From Pirellulaceae bacterium (GTDB lineage: Bacteria > Planctomycetota > Planctomycetia > Pirellulales > Pirellulaceae), in NCBI GenBank assembly GCA_028280445.1, contig JANQLU010000090.1:1-64000 (forward strand): a stretch of DNA of 64,000 nucleotides, given 5' to 3'. The notes beneath the pieces were generated by a model that saw only the letters and a program-made list of their open reading frames with translations, searched no databases and was not told where the DNA came from. The first letter of the stretch is position 1, and each line of letters begins with the position of its first letter. The translations under genes and the position numbers were made by a program. Of this stretch, positions 1 through 8,423 are shown in pieces.

Positions 1-235
1 CCTGTAACCACAAGTGTTGTGAATTCAAAGATTCGAATTTGTTTTTTTCAACATCAAAAGAAGGAATGTTTTTACATTCCTGAAAGTGAAACACATCGAA
101 CATTTATGTCCAGCATGTGGTAGCTGCGTGGACGTACTCTGGAGACGTATTGAAGAAATGGTTGAAGGGTTCAACAAAAAACCGTTGCAACAACTACAAA
201 CACTGCGGATTTGCTACAACGGTTCGAAAAAGGTT
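1..235. other. Intergenic stretch downstream of the efflux operon
   Basis: No convincing gene is seen. A short hairpin lies at 62-81: a 7-bp stem (AGGAATG/CATTCCT) around a 6-nt T-rich loop. It lies more than 150 nt beyond the RND stop codon and has no clean T-run on the minus strand, so it is only a weak terminator candidate. Confidence 0.4.
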
Positions 236-3200
236 TTAGATTGTGACTGGTTCGACAGATTCACTGTCCGGTTGGTCAACATCTGTTGTTTCGTCTGTGA
301 TTTCTAGTGGCGCTTCCTGTTCTTCGACTTCGTCACTGATATGGAATTTCATACCTGTTGTGAATTCGTAGAACGAAACGTAGACCTTGTAGAAAACGGG
401 AACGAGAATCAGGATCAAAATGGTTCCCGTAAGCAATCCAAACACGATGCTGGCGGCCATCGGGATCAACACTTGAGCTTGAAACGACCTTTCGAGCATG
501 ATCGGGAACAGTCCCGCTACGGTGGTAAACGAGGTCAACATGATCGGTCGGAACCTGCGTTTTCCTGCCGCGATCAATGCTTGGTGAATATTGGGATATT
601 CGCGGGCGTTGCGATTGATAAAGTCAACCAGAACGATGGAGTCATTGACAATTACGCCAGCCAGAGCGATTAGCCCGAAAATGCTAAACAGCGTGACTTC
701 GATTCCCATGATCCAGTGACCCAGGACGGCGCCGACATATCCAAATGGAATGATCGCCAAAATGATCAGCGGCTGGACATAGGAGCGGAATGCCAGTGTC
801 AGCAAACAGTACATGCAGAACATGGCAATAAAGAACCCGACAAACATGCTGAAGAAAGCGTCTTGAGATTGTTGCGCTTCGCCTTCCCAGTCGACGTACA
901 GTGTGGTGTCAAATTGTTCTTTGTATTTTTCTTGCAGCTCCGGAATGAATTTCGTTTTCATTTCCATGACGATGGCACGTGCGTTGGCTTCTTCTTTTTT
1001 GACGTCGGCAACTACGGTGATCGAGCGGTAACCATTGATCCGATTGATCTCGGCTGGGGCGCGCGACATTTCAATATTGGCGACTTCGGTCAGCGGATGA
1101 GCGTTGCCGTCGTTGTCGCGGATGCGGACTTCTGCAAAACCTTTGAAAGATTTTCGCTCGGATTCGGGGTAGCGGACCATAATTTTGACTTCGTTACGCC
1201 CGCGTTGTACCCGCTGGACTTCGGCTCCGTAGAAATTATTGCGAATGTTTTGAGAAAGCATGTTTTCGTCGAGATTGAGCGCTTTTCCTTTCTCATTAAG
1301 CGTAAAGATGACTTCGATTTTGCCTTCACGCATATCATCCTCGATGTCGTAAACACCGACTTTTCCTCGCAAGTATTCTTTGCATTCCTCGACAGCTTCT
1401 TCCAGTTTTTTGGCATATCGGCTGGCGGCGAGGAGTTTAAATTCAATTTTTGCGCCCCCGGGGCCCATGGACGCCGAGCCAAATTTGATCGAATCAGTTC
1501 CGGCGATCTCACCGACTTCTTCGCGCCACATATTGAGAATTTGTTGGCTGGTCAGCGTTCGTTGGGCGGTGGAAACGAGATCGACTTCGACCGTGCCCAC
1601 GTGGCTGCCGTTGGTGACACCGGTTGGTCCCATGCCGACTTGACCAACTTCACCCGTACGGCGGTAGACGATTTCAATCACGTCTTCGCCGCGCTCTTCT
1701 TTGATTTTCGCCTGAACCCGTTTAATGGCGGCCTCGAGTTCGAGCGTTCCCTGATTCGAGAATTTCGACGAAGTACCGTCGGGATAAATCACTGTTGCGT
1801 TGACTTGTCGACCGTCGAGTTTCGGGAAAAACTCAAATGGAACGAGCCCGGAGAGGTTGAATCCGACGGTGATTAAGAAGATGGTGGCGGCAGTGGCCAG
1901 AACGATGCTCTTGTGATACAGCGACCAATTCAGCATCGGTGCGTAGATTTTTTCGATCTTCCATCTCATCACGCGGTCGGCGGCCAAGTGAATTTTGTGG
2001 ACCAGCCAAACGATTGGCTTGAAGATGTAAAGGACATTGCCGACCACGCGGAGAAACAAATTGTTGTCATGTGCCAGGTGGCAAGGAAGGATAAATGCAC
2101 TTTCGATCAGTGAAATGATTAACATTGCGATGACGGCAATCGGCATGACAGCGATGAATTTTCCCATCACGCCCGAGACAAACATCAGCGGAGCAAAAGC
2201 GATGATGGTTGTCGTAACCGAAGCGGTAACACTAGGGATTACCTCGACCGTCCCTTCGATCGCAGCGCGCACATACGGGAGACCTTGCTCCCGTTTTTTA
2301 TAGATGTTCTCCCCAATCACAATCGCATCATCGACGACGATCCCCAACGCCATGAGAAAGGCGAACATACTGAGCATATTGAGCGTCTGGCCGAGCAGGA
2401 TCAGTACGAATCCCGCGCCCAAAATCGAAACAGGAATCCCGAGTGCGACCCAAAATGAGAGTCTTAGATCCAGGAAAATCGCCAAAACGATGAAAACGAG
2501 AATCAATCCCTGGAGTCCGTTGCGGGTCAGCAGTTCGATTCGATCGCGAACGTCCAGTGACGTATCACCCCAAATTTTCAGTTCATAGCCTGGTGGGACT
2601 TTTTTGTCGGCAACGTAGTCGCGAACCGTTTCGACGACTGAAAACAGATCTTCGTTGGCCGTCCGCTGCGCCACGACGACCATGCCACGACGCCCGTTGA
2701 TAAAATGTTCTGACGTTGAATCGAGAAATCCGTCTTTGACATTAGCGACTTTGTCGAGCGTCAGGGCATCCCCGTTTTTCTGAGCCATCACGACGATTTT
2801 TTCGAGTTCGTGACCGGTCATGCGCTTTCGATTTCCGCGCAATCGCAATTCCTGGCTTTCGGTTTCCATCGTCCCGCCAGGAATTTCTGTATTTTGCATT
2901 TGGATAATGCGCGATATCTGATCGATGCTGAGCCCGTATTCACGCAGTTGGTCTTCGGACACCTCGACATCAATTTGGTAGTTTCGCGCGGCAACAATGT
3001 AGGCAGACGAAATGGCGGGCTGGTTGGGCGCGGCGATCATCGGTGCGAACATTGCTCGCACCGGATTTTTTGGGGTTGTCGGGCGGAGAGCGAGTATTTC
3101 ATCTCGAATCTCGTCGGCCAGTTCGCGGAGGTGACGTTCGCGGGTAAAGTCGTCGAGTTCGCTGTTTTCGGGGGCTATGATTCCCACAGCAATTGCGGGG

Positions 3201-3607
3201 AATTTAAAGGTGATTTGCTGGACATTGTATTTTTCGGCATTGCGCGGCAACTCGGGAATCTGCTCGATTTCCGACCTGCATTCATTGAGCGTTTTCTGCA
3301 CATCCTTGACGGATGTTTTCAATTCGATAACGACGAAACCGGCGCCTTCGCGGGCGACCGAAGTCATTTTTTTTACGCCATCGAGATTCCGCAGCGCTTC
3401 CTCGAGTTTCAGACAAATCCCCGTTTCGACTTCTTCGGGACTGGCTCCTGGATACGGAACGCTAACCAGCAAGATTTCCAATTCAAACTCGGGAAAAACT
3501 TCCCGTCGCATCACGATCAAGCTGACCGAACCGACCAGCAATGCTGCGATCAGCATCACGTTCATCGCGGGGGAGTTTTGAATTGCCCAACGTACTATTT
3601 TTCTCAT
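236..3607 (-). CDS. RND-family efflux transporter permease subunit
   Basis: A 1123-residue protein, the usual length of an inner-membrane RND (AcrB/HAE1-like) pump that exports small hydrophobic or toxic compounds using the proton gradient. A first membrane segment lies near residues 13-33 (NVMLIAALLVGSVSLIVMRR), followed by a large periplasmic porter domain. A central membrane bundle carries the family-typical stretch LGIVVDDAIVIGENIY near residue 420, then a second porter half and a second bundle ending near residue 1085. The tail is acidic (EEQEAPLEITDETTD). The ATG overlaps the stop of the adaptor gene upstream by 4 nt, so the two are translated together. The substrate cannot be read from sequence. 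Family assignment is firm; whether it exports drugs, metals or lipids is open. Confidence 0.93.
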   Translation of the reverse strand: MRKIVRWAIQNSPAMNVMLIAALLVGSVSLIVMRREVFPEFELEILLVSVPYPGASPEEVETGICLKLEEALRNLDGVKKMTSVAREGAGFVVIELKTSVKDVQKTLNECRSEIEQIPELPRNAEKYNVQQITFKFPAIAVGIIAPENSELDDFTRERHLRELADEIRDEILALRPTTPKNPVRAMFAPMIAAPNQPAISSAYIVAARNYQIDVEVSEDQLREYGLSIDQISRIIQMQNTEIPGGTMETESQELRLRGNRKRMTGHELEKIVVMAQKNGDALTLDKVANVKDGFLDSTSEHFINGRRGMVVVAQRTANEDLFSVVETVRDYVADKKVPPGYELKIWGDTSLDVRDRIELLTRNGLQGLILVFIVLAIFLDLRLSFWVALGIPVSILGAGFVLILLGQTLNMLSMFAFLMALGIVVDDAIVIGENIYKKREQGLPYVRAAIEGTVEVIPSVTASVTTTIIAFAPLMFVSGVMGKFIAVMPIAVIAMLIISLIESAFILPCHLAHDNNLFLRVVGNVLYIFKPIVWLVHKIHLAADRVMRWKIEKIYAPMLNWSLYHKSIVLATAATIFLITVGFNLSGLVPFEFFPKLDGRQVNATVIYPDGTSSKFSNQGTLELEAAIKRVQAKIKEERGEDVIEIVYRRTGEVGQVGMGPTGVTNGSHVGTVEVDLVSTAQRTLTSQQILNMWREEVGEIAGTDSIKFGSASMGPGGAKIEFKLLAASRYAKKLEEAVEECKEYLRGKVGVYDIEDDMREGKIEVIFTLNEKGKALNLDENMLSQNIRNNFYGAEVQRVQRGRNEVKIMVRYPESERKSFKGFAEVRIRDNDGNAHPLTEVANIEMSRAPAEINRINGYRSITVVADVKKEEANARAIVMEMKTKFIPELQEKYKEQFDTTLYVDWEGEAQQSQDAFFSMFVGFFIAMFCMYCLLTLAFRSYVQPLIILAIIPFGYVGAVLGHWIMGIEVTLFSIFGLIALAGVIVNDSIVLVDFINRNAREYPNIHQALIAAGKRRFRPIMLTSFTTVAGLFPIMLERSFQAQVLIPMAASIVFGLLTGTILILILVPVFYKVYVSFYEFTTGMKFHISDEVEEQEAPLEITDETTDVDQPDSESVEPVTI

Positions 3608-5193
3608 GATTTCGTATTCGCAAATTCGCGTTTAGCTGTTTTTTTTGTTTTGGAACCAGTGTCTGGAGTTTTTTTGGTTGTTGCAGGCGTTTTTTTGTCG
3701 CCTGTATTTTTTCTGGTTGATTTCTCACCGCCTGGATTTTTCGAATTTGATGGATCCGCTATGGCTTCAGATTTTTTGGCACTGCCATTTTCAATCAGTT
3801 GGTTGATGATGACTTCCTGGTCGATTTCAGGCTGGGCCAATGGTGTCAAAACCACCGGTGTATTGACCGTAATTTGGTCGTTTTTGTCGTGGACGACGAC
3901 GTATTTTTGAAACATGGTGTCATCCTCGACGATGATACGATCGACAATCTGGATTTTGTGACGATTGAGTTTGCCATTGACTGCCGTCCAGACGAAATTT
4001 CCTGGTTGCACTGCGATCGCTGGGAATTTGACGTATTTCTGATCCGAAGCATTCATGATTGATTTTTCAAGAATAATTTTGATCCGGACGTACATCCCGT
4101 TACGGAGAATACGTTTTTCTGTTTTGTCGGCAGAGATCGCGATGGGGTCATCAACAACGATTCGACAAGGCACTGTTTTGGTTTTTTCGTCGAGTCCACC
4201 GCCGTCGAAACCTTTGAGTTCACCCGTCCAGGTCAAATCTGTTTCGGCCCCGTAATTTGGTGAGATTTTGACCGTCGCTTTGGGGAGCGAGTAAGGGTCG
4301 AGTTCCGGTCGAGCTGAAGGGTTGGAACTATTGTCCCAAAGCCACTGGATTTGTTCGGGGCGAAGATTGCATTTGATCTCGTATGTCGAAGTATCTTCGA
4401 CGACCAGAAGTTGGTCGCCCTGGCGAACGACTTCGCCAATTTCGACCAAATCGGACACGACGATGCCGGTAATGTTGGATTTGATTTGGCAGCGTTCAAA
4501 ATTCCGTTTGGCTTTTTTGACGCGTTTTTCGGCTGAAATTTTCGCTTGCTCAAAACGTTCTTTACGTTTTTTGAGAATCCGCAAATTGGCTTCGGCGCGG
4601 TCTTTCGCTTGTTCGGCCGTGTAGACAGCTCGTTTGGCTTGATTTAATTCCGAAATGGACAATGCTCCGCCAAGTCGTTTTTTGCGTTCCAATTCGTCGA
4701 GTTGGAGTTTGTATTCTTTCCCCGTCGTGTCGAAGGATTTTTGGGCCCCTTCGATTTCTTTGTCGATTTCGTCATACGATCGAATCGCCTGTTCAAGATC
4801 CGCTTGGGCTTGATCCCAATCGTCTTTGTAGTCATTGGATTCGATCTCGATCAGAACGTCTTGGCCTGCAACGACATGTTGCCCCGGCTGGCACTTGGGC
4901 GATTTTGACTTGATTTTTCCAAAAACCTCGGTGGCAATCCGAATTTGTTTGTGCGGTTTGACTTCGCCGTTGACCTCGAGACTCAAATCAGCGTCGTAGG
5001 TGGTGGCGGCAAAGGTATTGACGCGAGTCGTGCGCGTTTTGTCCACTCGGTCTTGAGGTGGTTTTTTCAAACTCGCCAGCCCAGCCATCGCCGCGATACC
5101 AAAGATAAAGATGAATCCTGATATCGTGTATTTGATGGGTGCCGGAATGGTTTTGGGTTTGCGATAAACTTCCGAAGTTGCTGGTTTGTTCAT
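3604..5193 (-). CDS. RND efflux periplasmic adaptor subunit (HlyD/MFP family)
   Basis: A 529-residue membrane-fusion protein that would link the RND pump to an outer-membrane channel. One N-terminal membrane anchor lies near residues 21-42 (KYTISGFIFIFGIAAMAGLA). A biotinyl-lipoyl-like half follows (VNGEVKPHKQIRIATEVFGK), then a long Lys/Glu-rich alpha-helical hairpin around residues 115-215, the second lipoyl half (RCQIKSNITGIVVSDLVEIG) and beta-barrel domains. The last ~60 residues are a Lys/Thr/Ser/Asn-rich low-complexity tail, longer than usual for the family. It sits 9 nt after the TetR gene and overlaps the pump gene by 4 nt, so regulator, adaptor and pump form one operon. No outer-membrane factor gene is in the window. 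Confidence 0.92.
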   Translation of the reverse strand: MNKPATSEVYRKPKTIPAPIKYTISGFIFIFGIAAMAGLASLKKPPQDRVDKTRTTRVNTFAATTYDADLSLEVNGEVKPHKQIRIATEVFGKIKSKSPKCQPGQHVVAGQDVLIEIESNDYKDDWDQAQADLEQAIRSYDEIDKEIEGAQKSFDTTGKEYKLQLDELERKKRLGGALSISELNQAKRAVYTAEQAKDRAEANLRILKKRKERFEQAKISAEKRVKKAKRNFERCQIKSNITGIVVSDLVEIGEVVRQGDQLLVVEDTSTYEIKCNLRPEQIQWLWDNSSNPSARPELDPYSLPKATVKISPNYGAETDLTWTGELKGFDGGGLDEKTKTVPCRIVVDDPIAISADKTEKRILRNGMYVRIKIILEKSIMNASDQKYVKFPAIAVQPGNFVWTAVNGKLNRHKIQIVDRIIVEDDTMFQKYVVVHDKNDQITVNTPVVLTPLAQPEIDQEVIINQLIENGSAKKSEAIADPSNSKNPGGEKSTRKNTGDKKTPATTKKTPDTGSKTKKTAKREFANTKS

Positions 5194-5202
5194 GGATTTT
5201 TT

Positions 5203-5838
5203 TTAGTTGGACTGAGTGTTTTTGGTTTCCAGGGATATGCCAGCCAGGCTGAATTCTGTGATATGGTCAGCCAGGTTTTCTATGTCGTAATTTCGTTTGA
5301 ATTCGTCGGCATCAATGGTTAATTGGACCATTTCTGCTGAATATCTGTAAAACAGGATTTGCCCGATGATGCTGTATCCGATTTGCCGAATACGGTGTTC
5401 GGGAACGTCGTCGTCTGCGATTTGAGTCACAATTTGAAGCAGTAAGTTGAAGAATGGTCGAAAATATTCCTCGATCAGCGTGCGGCAGGCTTCGGTTGGT
5501 TTCATTACCTCGCGCATCAGCAATTGAACTTCCCAAGGAGCCGTTTGCATGGCGACCAAACGGTTCAGTATTGTCCAGACAAATCGACGCAGCTGATGTT
5601 CGGGGGCGTCAAAGTTGTCGTCGAGCTCGAACGGGAATTGTTCCGCTCGCCGACGCCGAGCTTCTTTGACGGTTTCCAGGTACAAGAGATTTTTGTCGCC
5701 GAAGTAATAGTTTACACTTGCGACGTTAACCGACGCTTGTTCGCAGATTTCACGAACCGTCGTCGCTTCGAACCCTTTTTCGGCGAAAATCGGGCCCGCA
5801 GCGAGCAAAATTCGATTTTTAGTCGAGGCTTCGTCCAT
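5203..5838 (-). CDS. TetR/AcrR family transcriptional regulator with CerR-like C-terminal domain
   Basis: A 211-residue repressor-like protein. The N-terminal helix-turn-helix is clear (FEATTVREICEQASVNVASV, about residues 23-42, followed by NYYFGDKNLLY). The C-terminal half (LMREVMKPTEACRTLIEEYF, then IGYSIIGQILFYRYS) resembles the CerR/DUF1956 ligand-binding domain found in regulators of efflux operons. It is the first gene of the regulator-adaptor-pump operon, so autoregulation with derepression by a pump substrate is the natural inference. A perfect 16-bp palindrome 69 nt upstream of its ATG is the candidate operator. The ligand is unknown. Confidence 0.9.
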   Translation of the reverse strand: MDEASTKNRILLAAGPIFAEKGFEATTVREICEQASVNVASVNYYFGDKNLLYLETVKEARRRRAEQFPFELDDNFDAPEHQLRRFVWTILNRLVAMQTAPWEVQLLMREVMKPTEACRTLIEEYFRPFFNLLLQIVTQIADDDVPEHRIRQIGYSIIGQILFYRYSAEMVQLTIDADEFKRNYDIENLADHITEFSLAGISLETKNTQSN

Positions 5839-5906
5839 CGATGAATCAGTGAGAAACAGGGATTAAAATTGCCGTTTTTCGGCCAAAAGCGGTTAAAACA
5901 AGTGTA

Positions 5907-5922
5907 TTAAACAGCTGTTTAA
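5907..5922. promoter_or_regulatory. Candidate TetR operator: perfect 16-bp palindrome
   Basis: TTAAACAGCTGTTTAA is a perfect inverted repeat in the 192-nt gap between the divergently transcribed TetR gene and apgM. Size and symmetry suit a TetR dimer. It lies 69 nt from the TetR start and 109 nt from the apgM start, so it more likely controls the efflux operon. Binding is inferred, not shown. Confidence 0.55.
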
Positions 5923-6030
5923 ACTCAAGATAAACAAGGTAAGTTTCAGAGAAAAATAGGATTAGGTAGTTTTTGTGTCAGTATTGCCGTATTTGCGTTT
6001 CGAGAGCTTTGACGCGATGTATTTGCAGCC

Positions 6031-7263
6031 ATGAAATGCGTCATCATTATTCCGGACGGTTGTTCAGATGAGCCTCAATCGGCTTTAAATGGTCTGACTC
6101 CGCTAGCGGCTGCAAAGACGCCCGCGATGGACCGAATCGCGCTGCAAGGAATTGTGGGTCGTGCCAACCACGTGCCCGACGGTTTTACCTCCGGGTCAGC
6201 GGTGGCCAATATGAGTTTGTTAGGTTATTCACCTAACAAGTTTTTTACCGGGCGTGCCCCGATCGAAGCGGCCGCTCAAGGAGTTGAAATCGCGACGGGA
6301 CAAGTCGCCATTCGCTGTAATTTGGTGAGTATCATCGACGGCGTGATGACGAGTTTTACGGCGGAGCAAATTCCCAGCGACGATGCACGAATTTTGCTCG
6401 ATGATTTGCAACTGGCTTTGGGTGATCAGGCAAAAGTAATACCGGGGGTCAGCTATCGAAATTTGATGTTGTGCAATGCTGATGGCGATCAATTTGCCGA
6501 TCTCGTTGCTCACCCTCCCCATGATGTGACGGACAAAGTGGTCACTCCGTATTTGCCCGTCGGCGGGTCGGGTGCGGCGCTGTTACGTCAGTGGATGAAT
6601 GTGAGTGAGAAAGTGTTTCGCGATCATGTCGTGAATCAGAAACGCGTGGCTGAAGGCAAGTTGCCGGCAACTCAAGTTTGGTTGTGGGGGCTGGGCCGAC
6701 GGCCGGAACTGAACAGTTTCCAAAGCCAATTCGGCAAGAACGGTGCCATGATAACGGCGGTTGATTTGCTTCGCGGTCTGGCCAAATTGATAGGGTGGTC
6801 AATCGTCAATGTCCCCGGCGCGACTGGATATCTCGATACGAATTATGCAAACAAAGGAAAGTACGCGATTTCCAGTTTGCAACAACACGATATCGTGGTT
6901 GTCCATGTCGAAGCGACCGACGAGGCTTCACACGAAGGGAATTTGTCCGCAAAAATCGAGGCGTTAGAGGCGATCGATGAAAAAATCGTCGGGCCGGTCC
7001 TGGACCACCTCGAAAACAGCGATTCACCTCGGAGAATCATGGTCACGCCAGATCACCCGACATTTTTGCGGACCAAAACGCATAGCCTGGGGCATGTTCC
7101 ATTTTCGATGTGCGGCTGGAACGTTGTTGCCGATCGATTTGAACATTATCACGAACAAAACAGTCAGCGAAGTGTTGTCTGTTTCGATCAGGGGGATGAG
7201 TTAATGCCTTGTTTTTTAAATCCGGAATTTCATTTCAGTTCGGAGTTTGAAAATGCGTCCTAG
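6031..7263 (+). CDS. apgM: 2,3-bisphosphoglycerate-independent phosphoglycerate mutase, archaeal (ApgM) type
   Basis: A 410-residue alkaline-phosphatase-superfamily enzyme that interconverts 3- and 2-phosphoglycerate in glycolysis and gluconeogenesis. The N-terminus MKCVIIIPDGCSDEP carries the metal-binding Asp, and the GSAVANMSLLGY segment carries the phosphorylated Ser of the ApgM family. Later metal ligands are in VVHVEATDEASHEGN and VTPDHPT. The length is normal for ApgM (about 400) and shorter than GpmI (about 510). It starts at ATG 6031 with no strong Shine-Dalgarno. Its last codons overlap the start of the small Cys-rich gene downstream, suggesting coupled translation. The related phosphonopyruvate decarboxylase-like members are the only serious alternative. 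Confidence 0.92.
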   Translation: MKCVIIIPDGCSDEPQSALNGLTPLAAAKTPAMDRIALQGIVGRANHVPDGFTSGSAVANMSLLGYSPNKFFTGRAPIEAAAQGVEIATGQVAIRCNLVSIIDGVMTSFTAEQIPSDDARILLDDLQLALGDQAKVIPGVSYRNLMLCNADGDQFADLVAHPPHDVTDKVVTPYLPVGGSGAALLRQWMNVSEKVFRDHVVNQKRVAEGKLPATQVWLWGLGRRPELNSFQSQFGKNGAMITAVDLLRGLAKLIGWSIVNVPGATGYLDTNYANKGKYAISSLQQHDIVVVHVEATDEASHEGNLSAKIEALEAIDEKIVGPVLDHLENSDSPRRIMVTPDHPTFLRTKTHSLGHVPFSMCGWNVVADRFEHYHEQNSQRSVVCFDQGDELMPCFLNPEFHFSSEFENAS

Positions 7264-7513
7264 TGTGCCACCCGAAGGAAAATGCCCCCACGAGAAAACC
7301 GATCAATGCAATCTGGTTTGCAAATACAATTTCTTTGAAGCCGACGATTTGACGATCAATTCGTGGGAATTGAAGTGTTTGGATTGCGGGTACCGGGAAA
7401 CGATTGCGTATCGGTCGGACGATTCGGATCTGGATCTGGAAGCGACGGATCCGGATGTTTGTCCGTTTTGTAAACTGTGTGATTTGAAACCGGGGCAGAA
7501 TCCGTGTGGGTGA
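7253..7513 (+). CDS. Small zinc-ribbon-like protein overlapping apgM
   Basis: An 86-residue acidic, cysteine-rich protein of no family I recognise. Its cysteines are arranged as metal ligands: KCPHEKTDQCNLVC at the N-terminus, a CxxC knuckle in LKCLDCGYRET, and VCPFCKLCD near the C-terminus. ATG 7253 is taken as the start; an in-frame TTG at 7247 would add two residues. The first 11 nt overlap the end of apgM, stop codon included, which points to translational coupling and co-expression. A structural zinc or FeS site is inferred from the spacing only. It could be a small regulator or an assembly factor, but nothing in the sequence decides this. Confidence 0.7.
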   Translation: MRPSVPPEGKCPHEKTDQCNLVCKYNFFEADDLTINSWELKCLDCGYRETIAYRSDDSDLDLEATDPDVCPFCKLCDLKPGQNPCG

Positions 7514-7555
7514 GGGAAAGATGGGCCTCATGCAGTGTGGACCTCGTGTAATGGG

Positions 7556-7725
7556 CCTCACGCAGAGGCGCAGAGACGCGGAGGATTTGGGACTGGTGAT
7601 GAAGCTGGGTGGCGTTGATTGGATTGGTTTTTAATTTGAGTTTGTTTGTTTGAGTTTGTTTGTTTGAGTTTGTTTGTTTGAGTTTGTTTGTTTCTTTCCT
7701 CTGCGTCTCTGCGACTCTGCGTGAG
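7556..7725. repeat. Inverted repeat pair enclosing a 14-bp tandem repeat
   Basis: A left arm at 7556-7584 (ending CAGAGGCGCAGAGACGCGG-AGG) is matched in inverted orientation by a right arm at 7698-7725 (CCTCTGCGTCTCTGCGACTC then TGCGTGAG). Between them, four exact copies of the 14-mer TGAGTTTGTTTGTT run from 7637 to 7692. The same arm motif recurs at 44477-44503 and, degenerate, near 44617-44640, so the arms belong to a dispersed repeat family. The gap lies between convergent genes and contains no ORF of note. Confidence 0.75.
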
Positions 7726-7761
7726 ACTTATATCTGCGTTGTTAGACGTTTGTTTTGCTGA

Positions 7762-8376
7762 CTACTCTGGAGTCTTGTCTCGTTTCGGCAAAATCTTGAG
7801 TTTGGCGGTGATGGTTTTTGATTTGCCGGATTTTGTTACGTCTTCGTTTTGAAATGGTTTTGCTCTGGCGAGGACGGGAGCGACATTGGCGTTGGTAATG
7901 ATGGCTCGACCGCGTGGACGAATGGCGTAGCGGATGGCGCCTGGATATTTGTCGAACAATTGGTCTTTGATAACCAGACGAGAGAATCGGTCGGCACGTC
8001 CGATTTTGTATTTGGCCTCGATCACAAAACGTTCGTGATGGGCGGCCGTTTGTTGAATTTTGATGTTTCCCGAAGTGAGCAGTTTGTCGTCGAGGCTCAA
8101 CGAAATGTGTTTGATGACATATGGTGGAAGCGATTTATGTAACGCTACCACTTGATCATCTACTGAGTTTGATTTCGCTTTCTGCCCGGTAACGTCGAGC
8201 AATTCTGAAAGGGTTTTGTCGTTGGCGCCGACGGCGACTCGGACATGGGCAATATCGTCACGAACAATGATTTGAATGGATCGAACAATTTCTCCATCTT
8301 TGGGTTCGTGGGGCACCGTTTTCGAAACGGGAACGAGCAACAGAAGACCGATCAGCAGGTAAATCGATTGGTTCAT
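7762..8376 (-). CDS. Hypothetical secreted protein
   Basis: A 204-residue protein I do not recognise. The N-terminus MNQSIYLLIGLLLLVPVSKT is a hydrophobic export signal. The rest looks like a small soluble beta-rich domain with alternating charged and hydrophobic residues, and ends in a basic tail (TAKLKILPKRDKTPE). There are no cysteines and no catalytic motif. It is 47 nt downstream of the TPR gene on the same strand and may be co-transcribed with it. A periplasmic or envelope role is the most that can be said. Confidence 0.65.
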   Translation of the reverse strand: MNQSIYLLIGLLLLVPVSKTVPHEPKDGEIVRSIQIIVRDDIAHVRVAVGANDKTLSELLDVTGQKAKSNSVDDQVVALHKSLPPYVIKHISLSLDDKLLTSGNIKIQQTAAHHERFVIEAKYKIGRADRFSRLVIKDQLFDKYPGAIRYAIRPRGRAIITNANVAPVLARAKPFQNEDVTKSGKSKTITAKLKILPKRDKTPE

Positions 8377-8423
8377 GTTGGACTCACCGTATGGGATGCG
8401 CCAAGTTTAGGTTTTGCGTGATG

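Noticed and set aside
86..307. 73-codon plus-strand frame with a CPACGSC motif
   Set aside because: It runs into the antisense of the RND gene, starts at a GTG with no Shine-Dalgarno, and its single Cys cluster is not enough support.
716..1876. 386-codon plus-strand frame
   Set aside because: It is fully antisense to the RND pump gene, and its Phe/Asp-rich composition is what the complement of this codon usage gives.
2810..3910. 366-codon plus-strand frame
   Set aside because: Antisense to the pump and adaptor genes, which have clear homology; no motif or signal of its own.
7637..7692. Possible CRISPR-like array
   Set aside because: The 14-bp units are directly contiguous with no spacers and there are no cas genes; it is a simple tandem repeat.
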